Notes under the pieces: generated by a model
Seen by the model: the letters and a program-made list of their open reading frames with translations, nothing else
Database searches by the model: none
Told to the model about the DNA's origin: nothing
Assembly (NCBI GenBank): GCA_020848035.1
Contig: JADLAX010000006.1
Span: 1 to 64,000 of the forward strand
DNA from: Anaerolineae bacterium
Lineage (GTDB): Bacteria > Chloroflexota > Anaerolineae > Promineifilales > Promineifilaceae
Direction of reading: 5' to 3'
DNA: 64,000 bases
Program-made: the position numbers and the translations under genes
Shown: positions 15,605 to 24,348 of the stretch, piece by piece
Layout of the letters: every line of letters starts with the position of its first letter
Position numbering within the stretch: position 1 is the first letter of the stretch

Positions 15605-16492
15605 ATGCGTTACAACAAAGACCGCGTGCTTGCTGCGGCCCTGGTTTCCCCCTCCATTCTGGCGGTTTTCATCTTTGTGTACGGCTTCATTGCCTGGTCG
15701 GGCCGGGTGTCGCTGAGCCAATGGGTGGGGCTGCTGCCTAACTATGAGTGGGCCGGATTTGCCAACTACGCCAACCTGCTAAAAGACCCCCGCTTCCAGA
15801 TCGATATTCGCAACACGATTGTTTTTACGGCGCTGTTTGTCGGCGGATCGCTGCTGCTGGGGCTGGGGCTGGCCGTTTTGCTGGACCAGGGACTGCGCGG
15901 TGAGGCGTTTTTCCGCAGTCTGTTCCTGTTTCCGATGGCCATTTCTTTTATTGTGACCGGCGTTGTCTGGCGCTGGCTGATGAATCCGGCGCAGGGCAGC
16001 CGCATTAGCGGCCTTAATCTGCTATTCGACCAGATGGGGTTGGACTTTCTGATCAGTCGGTGGCACACCACGCCACAATGGGGCATTGCCGCTATCGCCA
16101 TCCCGGCCATCTGGCAGATGTCTGGGTACACCATGGCGCTCTACCTGGGTGGTTTGCGGGCTATTCCCGATTCGCTGCGCGAGGCGGCACGGGTAGATGG
16201 CGCGACCGAGCTGCAAATTTACCGTTACCACATTTTGCCGCTGTTACGGCCGATTACCCTTAGCGCCATGATTATTTTGGGCCACATCTCGCTGAAGGTG
16301 TTTGATTTGATTGTAGCCGTGGCGGGTAAGCAGGTGGCGCTGGATGTACCGGCCATCTACATGTGGACGACGACTTTTGACGGCAATTTTTACAACCGTG
16401 GCGCGGCCATTGGCATGATGCTGCTGCTGAGCGTGGCGGTACTGGTGATTCCGTACCTGTGGTACACCCTACGCACGGAGGCTGAGGTATGA
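15605..16492 (+). CDS. ABC sugar transporter permease (MalF/UgpA type, GtsB-like)
   Basis: 295 residues with six predicted membrane helices; inner-membrane subunit of a CUT1 importer. The EAA loop that contacts the ATPase is visible as DSLREAARVDGATELQIYRYHILPLL (about residues 193-218). ATG at 15605 follows AAGGAG. It overlaps the next permease gene by four bases (ATGA). It works with the binding protein at 13985-15334 for glucose/galactose-type import. Confidence 0.9.
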   Translation: MRYNKDRVLAAALVSPSILAVFIFVYGFIAWSGRVSLSQWVGLLPNYEWAGFANYANLLKDPRFQIDIRNTIVFTALFVGGSLLLGLGLAVLLDQGLRGEAFFRSLFLFPMAISFIVTGVVWRWLMNPAQGSRISGLNLLFDQMGLDFLISRWHTTPQWGIAAIAIPAIWQMSGYTMALYLGGLRAIPDSLREAARVDGATELQIYRYHILPLLRPITLSAMIILGHISLKVFDLIVAVAGKQVALDVPAIYMWTTTFDGNFYNRGAAIGMMLLLSVAVLVIPYLWYTLRTEAEV

Positions 16493-17334
16493 CAACGATT
16501 ACACCCCCCCGCGGTGGGAAGCTGGTTTCGCGTCGGTTGCTGCTGTATGTGCCGCTGCTGCTAGCGGCCGTTTTTTACCTCATTCCACTGTATTTGATGC
16601 TCAGCACCGGGTTTAAGAGCTTTTCTGAGGTGGATTTGCAGCGCATGTGGCAGCTGCCGTCTGGCCTGCACATTGATAATTTTACGGCCGCTTTCGAACA
16701 GCTCGCCCCCGCCTTGTGGAACAGCATCCGCCTGGTGATCCCGGCGGCGTTTATCTCATCTATTTTGGGATCGGTGAATGGCTTTGTGCTGGCCCGCTGG
16801 AAGTTTCGCGGCGCTGACTTCATCTTTCCGTTTTTGCTGTTTGGCATGTTCATTCCCTACCAGAGCATTTTGATTCCCCTGGTGGAGTTCATGCGCGAAA
16901 TTAACCTGTATGGCGGTGTGCCGGGGCTGGTGCTGACACACGTCATTTACGGCATTCCCATTACCACGCTGACCTTCCGCAACTACTACGCCACCGTGCC
17001 CAAAGAGCTGGTCGAATCATCGCGCATTGATGGCGCGGGGCTGCTGGAAACATACTGGTACATTTTGCTGCCGCTGTCGGTGCCCAGCTTTGTGGTGGTG
17101 CTGATCTGGCAGTTTACGGCCGCCTGGAACGACTTCCTCTTTGCCGTGGTGCTGACCAGCCCGAGCAACTGGCCCATCACCGTGGCGCTGAACAACATGG
17201 CAGGCAGCCAGATCATCGAGTGGAACGTGCAGATGGCCGGGGCCTTTCTGGCCGCCGTGCCGACGCTGCTGGTTTACATCTTCCTGGGGCGCTACTTCCT
17301 GCGCGGCTTGATGGCGGGGGCGTTGAAGGGTTAA
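16489..17334 (+). CDS. ABC sugar transporter permease (MalG/UgpE type, GtsC-like)
   Basis: 281 residues, six predicted helices, second permease of the importer. The N-terminal LYVPLLLAAVFYLIPLYLML helix, the sugar-permease motif STGFKSFSEV, and the EAA loop PKELVESSRIDGAGLLETYW are seen. The start ATG overlaps the previous stop (ATGA), indicating translational coupling. No ABC ATPase gene follows. Confidence 0.9.
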   Translation: MTTITPPRGGKLVSRRLLLYVPLLLAAVFYLIPLYLMLSTGFKSFSEVDLQRMWQLPSGLHIDNFTAAFEQLAPALWNSIRLVIPAAFISSILGSVNGFVLARWKFRGADFIFPFLLFGMFIPYQSILIPLVEFMREINLYGGVPGLVLTHVIYGIPITTLTFRNYYATVPKELVESSRIDGAGLLETYWYILLPLSVPSFVVVLIWQFTAAWNDFLFAVVLTSPSNWPITVALNNMAGSQIIEWNVQMAGAFLAAVPTLLVYIFLGRYFLRGLMAGALKG

Positions 17335-17340
17335 AATTTT

Positions 17341-17525
17341 CTGACGCAAAGAAGCAAAGTGACAAAAGTGGGGTCTTTCGGATTTCGTGGGTTTTGCGTG
17401 AAACATAAAACGTGATTTACCTCTGGTCACGCATCACGTTTCACGTTTCACGGGCTGTCAACCCCATAAATTCCCAAAGAGCCGGATTTCTTCCATTTCT
17501 TTGCCTTTTGGCAACTTTGCGTCAA
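17341..17525. repeat. nested intergenic hairpin element, second copy (inverted relative to 345-545)
   Basis: Outer arms GACGCAAAG (17343-17351) and CTTTGCGTC (17515-17523) enclose a unit containing GGTCTTTCGGATTTCGTGGG, TGAAACG-type repeats and CACGGGCTGTCAACCCC-TAAATTCCCAAAGAGCC. The last two blocks match 381-500 in reverse orientation. Confidence 0.75.
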
Positions 17526-18526
17526 ATTTGCTTTAGAAAGCTGAGCATCGCCGCGTTGACTTCTGCGGGGGCTTCGTTTTGGACCCAATGGTTGCTGGTA
17601 GGCACGTAATGCCGCTGAATGTTGGGCACCCAGCGTTCCAAATCCTCAGTAAGAGCGCGGCTGAGGGCAAAATCTTGCTCGCCCCAGATGAGCAGGGTGG
17701 GGGCGGTGATGAGGCTGGCTTTGCTGGCTGGCGGGTAGCGCAGGGCGCGGTACCAGTTGATCATGGCGGTCATGGCCCCGGGTTGGCTCATGGCTACGGC
17801 CATCATGTCGACTTCGTCGTTGCTAAAGGCACCGGGCTGGCTGGTCATTTGCTGGAACGACTGCCGGGCGGTCTGGTGCGGGTTGAGGGTGAAGATTAGC
17901 TCTGGCAGCAGTGGCAGCTGAAAAAAGAGCATGTACCACGATTTGCGCCGCTGTTCCCACCCTCGGCGCAGTTCCCGGCCCATTGCTTTGGGATGCGGCG
18001 CATTGAGGATGATAAGCCGGTCGGTCATGTGCGGGAAGTCGGCGGCAAACTGCCAGCCAACCCCGCCACCCCAGTCGTGGGCGATGATGACGGCCGTTTC
18101 CCCACCCAGCTTCTGAATTAAATTAGCCACATCCTGCGTGAGTGTGTCCAGGCGATACGGCCGTATCCCCCATGGCTTGCTGCTGCGGTTATACCCCCGC
18201 TGATCGGGCACGACGACGCGGTAGCCCGCCTGGGCCAGCGCTGGAATCTGCTTGCGCCAGGAGACCCAATGCTCAGGGAAGCCGTGCAGCAGCACCGCCA
18301 GCGGTCCGTCCGGCGGCCCGGCAACCAGCGTGTGCAAAATCACGTCGCCCGTGTCGATAAAGTGGCAGTCGGCGTTCAGCCCCGGATGGGCCGCGTTGAG
18401 TTCATCTACGGCTTTGGCCGTCAGTCGGTCCGTTTGGCGCGCAATGTGGTTGAGCTGATTTTTGTGGAGAAACAAAGCCGAACCGAGCAGTCCGGCACCC
18501 ATGATCCATTTTTTACTTTTTGCCAT
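17522..18526 (-). CDS. alpha/beta hydrolase, epoxide-hydrolase-like
   Basis: 334 residues. A hydrophobic N-terminal segment (WIMGAGLLGSALFL) may anchor it. Core motifs: oxyanion HGFPEHWVSW, nucleophile elbow IIAHDWGGGVGWQ (Asp nucleophile), acid in LLIWGEQDFALS and the His in TSNHWVQNEAP. An Asp nucleophile with HGFP is typical of epoxide hydrolases and haloalkane dehalogenases. ATG at 18526 (MAKSKKWIMG) is chosen because AAAGGA lies upstream; an in-frame ATG at about 18556 would add ten residues. It follows galE on the same strand, but the 18588-18661 repeat separates them. Confidence 0.82.
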   Translation of the reverse strand: MAKSKKWIMGAGLLGSALFLHKNQLNHIARQTDRLTAKAVDELNAAHPGLNADCHFIDTGDVILHTLVAGPPDGPLAVLLHGFPEHWVSWRKQIPALAQAGYRVVVPDQRGYNRSSKPWGIRPYRLDTLTQDVANLIQKLGGETAVIIAHDWGGGVGWQFAADFPHMTDRLIILNAPHPKAMGRELRRGWEQRRKSWYMLFFQLPLLPELIFTLNPHQTARQSFQQMTSQPGAFSNDEVDMMAVAMSQPGAMTAMINWYRALRYPPASKASLITAPTLLIWGEQDFALSRALTEDLERWVPNIQRHYVPTSNHWVQNEAPAEVNAAMLSFLKQI

Positions 18527-18587
18527 ACGTAGACAATCCTTTTTTGATGGGATCATACTGCGTTTGGGCGGGATTTCAAGCCGGGGA

Positions 18588-18661
18588 GTGATAAGTGAAA
18601 AGTGAAAAGTGAAAAGTAAGAAAGCTACCACTTTTCACTTTTCACTTTCTACTTTTTACTC
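18588..18661. repeat. AAGTGAA heptamer hairpin element
   Basis: Tandem AAGTGAA units on the left and their complement TTCACTT on the right, around AGAAAGCTACC. It fills the gap between the hydrolase start and the galE stop at 18667. Confidence 0.8.
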
Positions 18662-18666
18662 AAAAA

Positions 18667-19650
18667 CTACTTCTGATACCCGTGCGGGTTGGCCACGTGC
18701 CACTGCCAGGCCATCTCGATGATCTGGCGCAGGTTGGGGTAGATGGGCCGCCAGCCGAGGTCGTGGTTGATCGTTTCGCTGCTGGCGATGAGAATGGCGG
18801 GGTCGCCGGCGCGGCGGGGGCCAATTTCGGCGGGGATGGGGTGGCCGGTTATTTCGCGGGCGGTGTCGATGACCTGCTTGACGCTAAAGCCACGGCCGTT
18901 TCCCAAATTGTACTTGCGGCTGTGTCCCCCGTTCAAAATCTCCTTCATGGCCAAAATGTGCGCTTCGGCCAGGTCCACCACGTGAATGTAGTCACGCACG
19001 CAGGTGCCGTCTGGCGTGCCGTAATCGTCGCCGAAGATGGTGATTTTTTCGCGCTGGCCCAGGGCCACCTGCAAAACGAGCGGGATGAGGTGGGTTTCCG
19101 GGGTGTGGTCTTCACCCCGCGTTTCGGTAGCGCCGCAGGCGTTGAAGTAGCGCAGGCAGGTGTAGCGCATGCCGTACAGCCGGTCCATCCAGTGCAGATA
19201 GCGCTCCAAAATGAATTTGGATTCGCCGTACGGGCTGCCCGGCACAATGCGCTCATCTTCGTCGATGGGCATACGTTCCGGGTCGTCGAACAGGTTGGCG
19301 GTGGAGGAGAGGATGAACCCTTTGACGTTGTGGGTTACGGCCGCTTCAATTAAATTCAGCCCGTTGACGATGTTGTCACGCAGGTACATAAACGGTTTTT
19401 CCACCGATTCGCCGACCAGGGTGTAAGACGCAAAATGCATGATGCCATCCGGTTTGTGGGTGGCAATCGCGGCTTCGATGGCCGTCTTGTCGGCCAGGTC
19501 GCCCTGGACAAACACGGCATCGGGATGCACCGCATCGCGGTGGCCCTGGTATAAATTGTCAAAAACAACTACTTCCGCGCCCGCTTTGATGAGGCGCTCG
19601 ACGGTGATGCTGCCAATGTAGCCCGCACCGCCGGTTACTAAAATTTTCAT
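18667..19650 (-). CDS. galE: UDP-glucose 4-epimerase
   Basis: 327 residues, the usual GalE length; interconverts UDP-galactose and UDP-glucose using bound NAD. Seen: Rossmann motif [12 protein letters not shown] at the N-terminus, the Tyr-x3-Lys pair in [20 protein letters not shown] and [14 protein letters not shown]. It is the last gene of the galT-galK-galE series, completing the Leloir pathway. ATG at 19650. Confidence 0.95.
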   Translation of the reverse strand: MKILVTGGAGYIGSITVERLIKAGAEVVVFDNLYQGHRDAVHPDAVFVQGDLADKTAIEAAIATHKPDGIMHFASYTLVGESVEKPFMYLRDNIVNGLNLIEAAVTHNVKGFILSSTANLFDDPERMPIDEDERIVPGSPYGESKFILERYLHWMDRLYGMRYTCLRYFNACGATETRGEDHTPETHLIPLVLQVALGQREKITIFGDDYGTPDGTCVRDYIHVVDLAEAHILAMKEILNGGHSRKYNLGNGRGFSVKQVIDTAREITGHPIPAEIGPRRAGDPAILIASSETINHDLGWRPIYPNLRQIIEMAWQWHVANPHGYQK

Positions 19651-19663
19651 GTAGTCAATCTCC

Positions 19664-19740
19664 TTGTTTCGGTTATCGGTAAACGGTATTCGGTAAACGG
19701 TGATCAGGACGTATTACCGATTACCGACAACTGGTTGTAC
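19664..19740. repeat. CGGTAAA/TTACCG hairpin element
   Basis: Tandem CGGTTATCGGTAAACGG-type units are followed by ATTACCGATTACCG in the opposite arm. The element lies between galK stop and galE start and belongs to the tandem-unit hairpin class. Confidence 0.65.
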
Positions 19741-19764
19741 ACAGCGAATCTTGCAGACACGCTG

Positions 19765-20925
19765 TCAATTTTGGGGAATCACCGAGGCGCCTGCGCTGGG
19801 CTGGCAGACGTAAACGTTGGGGGTGAGGCTGGTTTGTTGGTGATATTGATGGGTAACGGCCGTTACAAAACCATCCACCTTTGCTTCATGCACCAGGGCC
19901 ACGGCGCAGCCGCCAAAACCCGCGCCCGTCATCCGTGCGCCAAAACAGCCGTCCTGTCCCTGGGCAATCTCCACAATGATATTCAGGGCCTCGTTGGTCA
20001 CCTCAAAATCGTCGCGCAGGCTGGCGTGGCTCTCGTTCATCAGCTGGCCCAGCAGGGCGGCGTCGGCGTTTTGCATCGCCTTGGCGGCGTTGAGCGTGCG
20101 CAAATTTTCGGTGATGATGTGTTGGGCACGACGGCGCGGCAGCTCTGCCAGGCCGTCGGCTTCGGCCAGAAAGGTGCTAATCGACACGTCGCGCAGGGCG
20201 GGCACGCCAAAATAGGCGGCGGCTTCTTCGCACTGCTGGCGGCGTTCGTTGTAGGCGGAATCAACCAGGCCGCGCCGCGTGGTGGTGTCTAGAATGACAA
20301 CGGCCGTGCCTGACCCATCCAGCGCGGGCGGCAGCGGGACCAACTCACTTTCCAGGCTGCGGCAGTCGATGAGCAGGGCATGGCCCGCTTCGCCCGCCGC
20401 CGAAATCATCTGGTCCATAATGCCACAGTTCACGCCCACCCACTTGTTTTCCGCTCGCTGGCTCAGTTTGGCCATTTGCGCCGCGTCCCAGGCAAAGCCA
20501 GAGACCTGCTGGAAAGCCCGCGCCGTGGCCAGCTCCAGCGCCGCCGAGGAGGAAAGCCCGGCCCCTTTGGGCACGTTGCCCGCCATCACGCCTTCCCAGC
20601 CGCGCAGGGGGTAGCCCGCTTCCTGTAAGGCCCAGGCGACGCCTTTGAGGTATTCGGCCCAGCCGGATTTGCTGTTTTGTAGGGCGGTGAGGGAGAAAAC
20701 GGCCGTTTCCTCAAAATCGAGTGAATGCACCACCACCTGATCATCGTCGCGCGGGCGTAATGCCAGCCAGATGCCCCGGTCGATGGCCATCGGCAGGACA
20801 AAGCCGTCGTTGTAGTCGGTGTGCTCACCAATGAGGTTGACCCGGCCCGGGGCCTGCACAATCAGGGGTGGGGGGGTGTTGAATTTTTCGGAATAAGCAG
20901 CGGTTACTGTTTGTTGCAACTCCAT
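19765..20925 (-). CDS. galK: galactokinase
   Basis: 386 residues, typical galactokinase length; phosphorylates alpha-D-galactose at C1 with ATP. The galactokinase signature APGRVNLIGEHTDYNDGFVL, the GHMP ATP loop KGAGLSSSAALELATA and the third motif MTGAGFGGCAVALV are all present. ATG at 20925 (MELQQTV) with AGGAGA ten bases upstream is chosen; the open frame extends upstream without a ribosome site. It lies 28 nt after galT. Confidence 0.95.
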   Translation of the reverse strand: MELQQTVTAAYSEKFNTPPPLIVQAPGRVNLIGEHTDYNDGFVLPMAIDRGIWLALRPRDDDQVVVHSLDFEETAVFSLTALQNSKSGWAEYLKGVAWALQEAGYPLRGWEGVMAGNVPKGAGLSSSAALELATARAFQQVSGFAWDAAQMAKLSQRAENKWVGVNCGIMDQMISAAGEAGHALLIDCRSLESELVPLPPALDGSGTAVVILDTTTRRGLVDSAYNERRQQCEEAAAYFGVPALRDVSISTFLAEADGLAELPRRRAQHIITENLRTLNAAKAMQNADAALLGQLMNESHASLRDDFEVTNEALNIIVEIAQGQDGCFGARMTGAGFGGCAVALVHEAKVDGFVTAVTHQYHQQTSLTPNVYVCQPSAGASVIPQN

Positions 20926-20953
20926 CTTTTCATTCTCCTGAGTGCCAGTTTGT

Positions 20954-22080
<1,127 letters not shown>

Positions 22081-22085
22081 TAAGA

Positions 22086-22149
22086 GGGGGCGAGGCGATT
22101 GGTGGGGAAGGTTTTGTGTTGTTCCATGATGCCCAATCGCCTCGCCCCT
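22086..22149. repeat. intergenic inverted repeat GGGGCGAGGCGATTGG
   Basis: GGGGCGAGGCGATTGG (22087-22102) and its perfect complement CCAATCGCCTCGCCCC (22133-22148) flank 30 bp upstream of galT. Confidence 0.75.
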
Positions 22150-22232
22150 ACGGTTTTGTGTGGGTTGAGCTGGTCTCTAGTTTACGCGAAATGGGGAAAA
22201 ATAACCGGTGTCATTGGTCCAAAACGACTTGC

Positions 22233-22261
22233 TTGACAACGGCCGTCTTCCTAATTATCAT
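22233..22261 (+). promoter_or_regulatory. strong sigma-70-type promoter of the HTH regulator operon
   Basis: TTGACA (22233-22238), 17 bp, TATCAT (22256-22261). The spacer contains an ACGGCCGT octamer. The start site near 22,268 leaves about 32 nt before the TTG start at 22300. Confidence 0.65.
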
Positions 22262-22299
22262 GTTTGGTAACATTATCAATTTTAATAACGAGGTTTGTT

Positions 22300-22851
22300 T
22301 TGCGGAAAATTGAGCTTGTTATTCATCCCGTTCGTTTCCAAATTTTACGGGCCATCGGCAGTGAAGCGCTCACCACGCAGGAGATTGCCGACCGGCTGCC
22401 CGACACGCCTAAATCGTCGATTTACCGACACCTGAAGCTGCTGCTGGAGCACAGCTTGATTATGCTGGCCGATACCCGGCTGGTGAACGGCATCCAGGAA
22501 AAGACGTACCGCCTGGACCAACCGGCCCGGTTGGGCGTTGAGGATATGGCCAATTTGTCGGCGGATGACCATATTCGCTTTTTCACAACGTATGCCCTGA
22601 CGCTGGTGCAGGATTTTTCGGAGTACGTCAGCAAAAGTGCGCCGGTCGACATGCTGGCCGATCGCACGGGCTACAGCGAGATCGCTTTTTACGCGACCAC
22701 GGCCGAATTGGACGAGTTCGGGGTGGCGCTGAATACGGCCGTACTAAAATTACTGGGCAATGGGCCGGGCAACGGCCGTTCCCGCCGCAAACTGGCTATT
22801 GTCTCCCAACCACTGCCTGAGGGTGGGGAGAAAGAATCAATCAAAGATTAA
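22300..22851 (+). CDS. ArsR-like winged-helix transcriptional regulator
   Basis: 183 residues. The N-terminal HTH_20/ArsR-like domain is clear: VIHPVRFQILRAIGSEALTT, QEIADRLPDTPKSSIYRHLK, LLLEHSLI and a wing ending KTYRLD. The C-terminal half is alpha-helical with no known ligand site. TTG at 22300 (LRKIELVIHP) is preferred because GAGG lies 7 bases upstream and the promoter ends just before it; an in-frame TTG at 22264 is an alternative. It precedes an ABC exporter and probably regulates it, like B. subtilis-type exporter/HTH pairs. The last codons fall in the 22844-22912 repeat. Confidence 0.82.
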   Translation: MRKIELVIHPVRFQILRAIGSEALTTQEIADRLPDTPKSSIYRHLKLLLEHSLIMLADTRLVNGIQEKTYRLDQPARLGVEDMANLSADDHIRFFTTYALTLVQDFSEYVSKSAPVDMLADRTGYSEIAFYATTAELDEFGVALNTAVLKLLGNGPGNGRSRRKLAIVSQPLPEGGEKESIKD

Positions 22852-22912
22852 AAAGATTTCGCAGATTTTTAGGGAAAAATCTGTTTAATCTGCGAAATCT
22901 GCTGATAAAAAG
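22844..22912. repeat. AGATTTCGCAGATTT hairpin element
   Basis: AGATTTCGCAGATTTTT (22854-22870) faces AATCTGCGAAATCTGCTGAT on the right. It is related to the outer arms at 352-366/510-524 and 37,897-37,920. It includes the stop codon of the upstream gene. Confidence 0.8.
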
Positions 22913-22942
22913 CTTTGGTCTAAAAAATTGGAGTAAACAACT

Positions 22943-23140
22943 ATGGAATTCATAACCAACAACCTCCCTCTGTTCATCCCCATCTTCCTCATTCAGCTGG
23001 CGCTGATTGCCTTTGCTCTGGCCGATTTGGCCCGGCGAGACAGCACACGCGGGCCAAAATGGGTCTGGGTGCTGGTGATTGTGTTTGTCAATATGATTGG
23101 CCCCATCATCTACTTTTTGTTGGGGCGAGACGAGGCGTAA
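22943..23140 (+). CDS. PLDc_N-domain small membrane protein (YxlE-like)
   Basis: 65 residues, two membrane helices around the hydrophilic loop RRDSTRGPKWVW and the C-terminal IGPIIYFLLGR. This is the PLDc_N domain, found alone in YxlE of the Bacillus yxl (sigY) operon. It ends immediately before the ABC ATPase start (stop TAA followed by ATG), as yxlE precedes yxlF. Probably an accessory membrane subunit of the exporter. Confidence 0.82.
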   Translation: MEFITNNLPLFIPIFLIQLALIAFALADLARRDSTRGPKWVWVLVIVFVNMIGPIIYFLLGRDEA

Positions 23141-24076
23141 ATGGACACCTTGGCAATTCGCTGCGAGGGGTTGAGCAAGCAGTACGGTGACGTGCACGCC
23201 CTCCAGCCGCTGAATTTAACCGTGCCCCAGGGCGCGATTTTTGGCTTTTTGGGGCGCAACGGCGCGGGCAAAACGACCACCATCCGCCTGCTGACCGGGC
23301 TGGCGGTGCCCAGCAGCGGCCGTGCCTGGGTGGCGGGCGTGGAAACCACCACCGCCGACAGCGCCGCCCGATCCAGCTTTGGCTACCTGCCGCAGGAACC
23401 GGCCTTTTACGGCTGGATGACGCCGTTGGAGTACCTGGATTACGTGGGCAAATTGTTCCAGATGGACAAGCCGACCCGCCAGCGCCGCAGCGACGAGATG
23501 CTGACGCTGGTGAAGCTGACGGACGCGGCCAAACGGCCGATTCGCGGCTTTTCCGGCGGCATGATGCAGCGCATGGGCATTGCCCAGGCCTTGCTGCACG
23601 AGCCGCCGGTGCTCTTTTTGGATGAGCCGACGAGTGCGCTGGACCCGGCGGGGCGGCACGAGCTGCTGGCGCTGCTGGCCAGCCTGCGCGGGCAGGTGAC
23701 CATCTTCCTCTCCAGCCACATTTTGGCCGACGTGGAGCGCATCTGCGACACGATTGGCATTATCCGCGACGGTGAATTGGTGCTGGTGGCGGGCCGCGAC
23801 GAGCTGATGGAGCAGTACGCGACGGACTCCATTTTGCTGGAGGTGGCTAAGGGATCGCCGACGGCCGTTTCCACCCTCCTGCCCATCCTGCAAAACCAGC
23901 CGTGGCTGCAACAGCTTGACCAGGAAAACGGCCGTCTCCACCTGCACGTCAACGATGTGAGCGCCGCCCAACAGGCCATCCTGCCACTCATCGCCGAAAG
24001 CCGGGTGCAGCTGAACAAGTTTGAATGGGTACGGCCGTCTCTGGAGGAAATCTTCCTCTCGATCAGCGATAAGTAA
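23141..24076 (+). CDS. ABC exporter ATP-binding protein (YxlF-like)
   Basis: 311 residues. Walker A GRNGAGKTTT, Q-loop YLPQEPAFYGWMTP, signature FSGGMMQRMGIAQ, Walker B VLFLDEPTSALDP and H-loop LSSHILADVERICD are complete. The C-terminal ~90 residues form the regulatory extension of drug/lantibiotic-type ABC exporters. It directly abuts the PLDc_N gene; the presumed permease follows after a 272-bp gap filled with repeats. Confidence 0.93.
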   Translation: MDTLAIRCEGLSKQYGDVHALQPLNLTVPQGAIFGFLGRNGAGKTTTIRLLTGLAVPSSGRAWVAGVETTTADSAARSSFGYLPQEPAFYGWMTPLEYLDYVGKLFQMDKPTRQRRSDEMLTLVKLTDAAKRPIRGFSGGMMQRMGIAQALLHEPPVLFLDEPTSALDPAGRHELLALLASLRGQVTIFLSSHILADVERICDTIGIIRDGELVLVAGRDELMEQYATDSILLEVAKGSPTAVSTLLPILQNQPWLQQLDQENGRLHLHVNDVSAAQQAILPLIAESRVQLNKFEWVRPSLEEIFLSISDK

Positions 24077-24108
24077 TCGGCGCTCAGGTAGCGAGACTCC
24101 GTCGCAAC

Positions 24109-24192
24109 TGTCATTCCCGCGAAGTGCCTGCCCCCGCGTAGGCGTGGGGCGGGAATCCACAGAGATGGATGCCCGCCTACGCGGGCATGACA
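24109..24192. repeat. TGTCATTCCCGCG REP-like element, copy 1
   Basis: Begins TGTCATTCCCGCGAAG and ends GCGGGCATGACA, with inner GGGAATCCA...TGGATGCCC. Related copies lie at 29,821-29,889 and 58,977-59,045. Confidence 0.8.
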
Positions 24193-24255
24193 ATTCTAGG
24201 TGGCTCGGTCAGGAGACCGGCCACAGCGAGTAACGTGTAATCGAACCTTTGAAAA

Positions 24256-24332
24256 TAGGACGCGGATGAACGCGGATGACGCGGATAAAAAGAATAAAAT
24301 CCGCGTTATCCGCGTTAATCTGCGTCCCATTA
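24256..24332. repeat. ACGCGGATGA/ATCCGCGTTA hairpin element
   Basis: Three ACGCGGAT units on the left and ATCCGCGTTATCCGCGTTA on the right around AAAAAGAATAAA. It separates the ABC ATPase and permease genes of one presumed operon. Confidence 0.75.
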
Positions 24333-24348
24333 TTTCTGGAAGCAAACA

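Noticed and set aside
20881..20953. Frameshift or split gene at the galT-galK junction
   Set aside because: The galK frame is merely open upstream of its ATG; AGGAGA and the family N-terminus place the start at 20925, so the genes are separate and intact.
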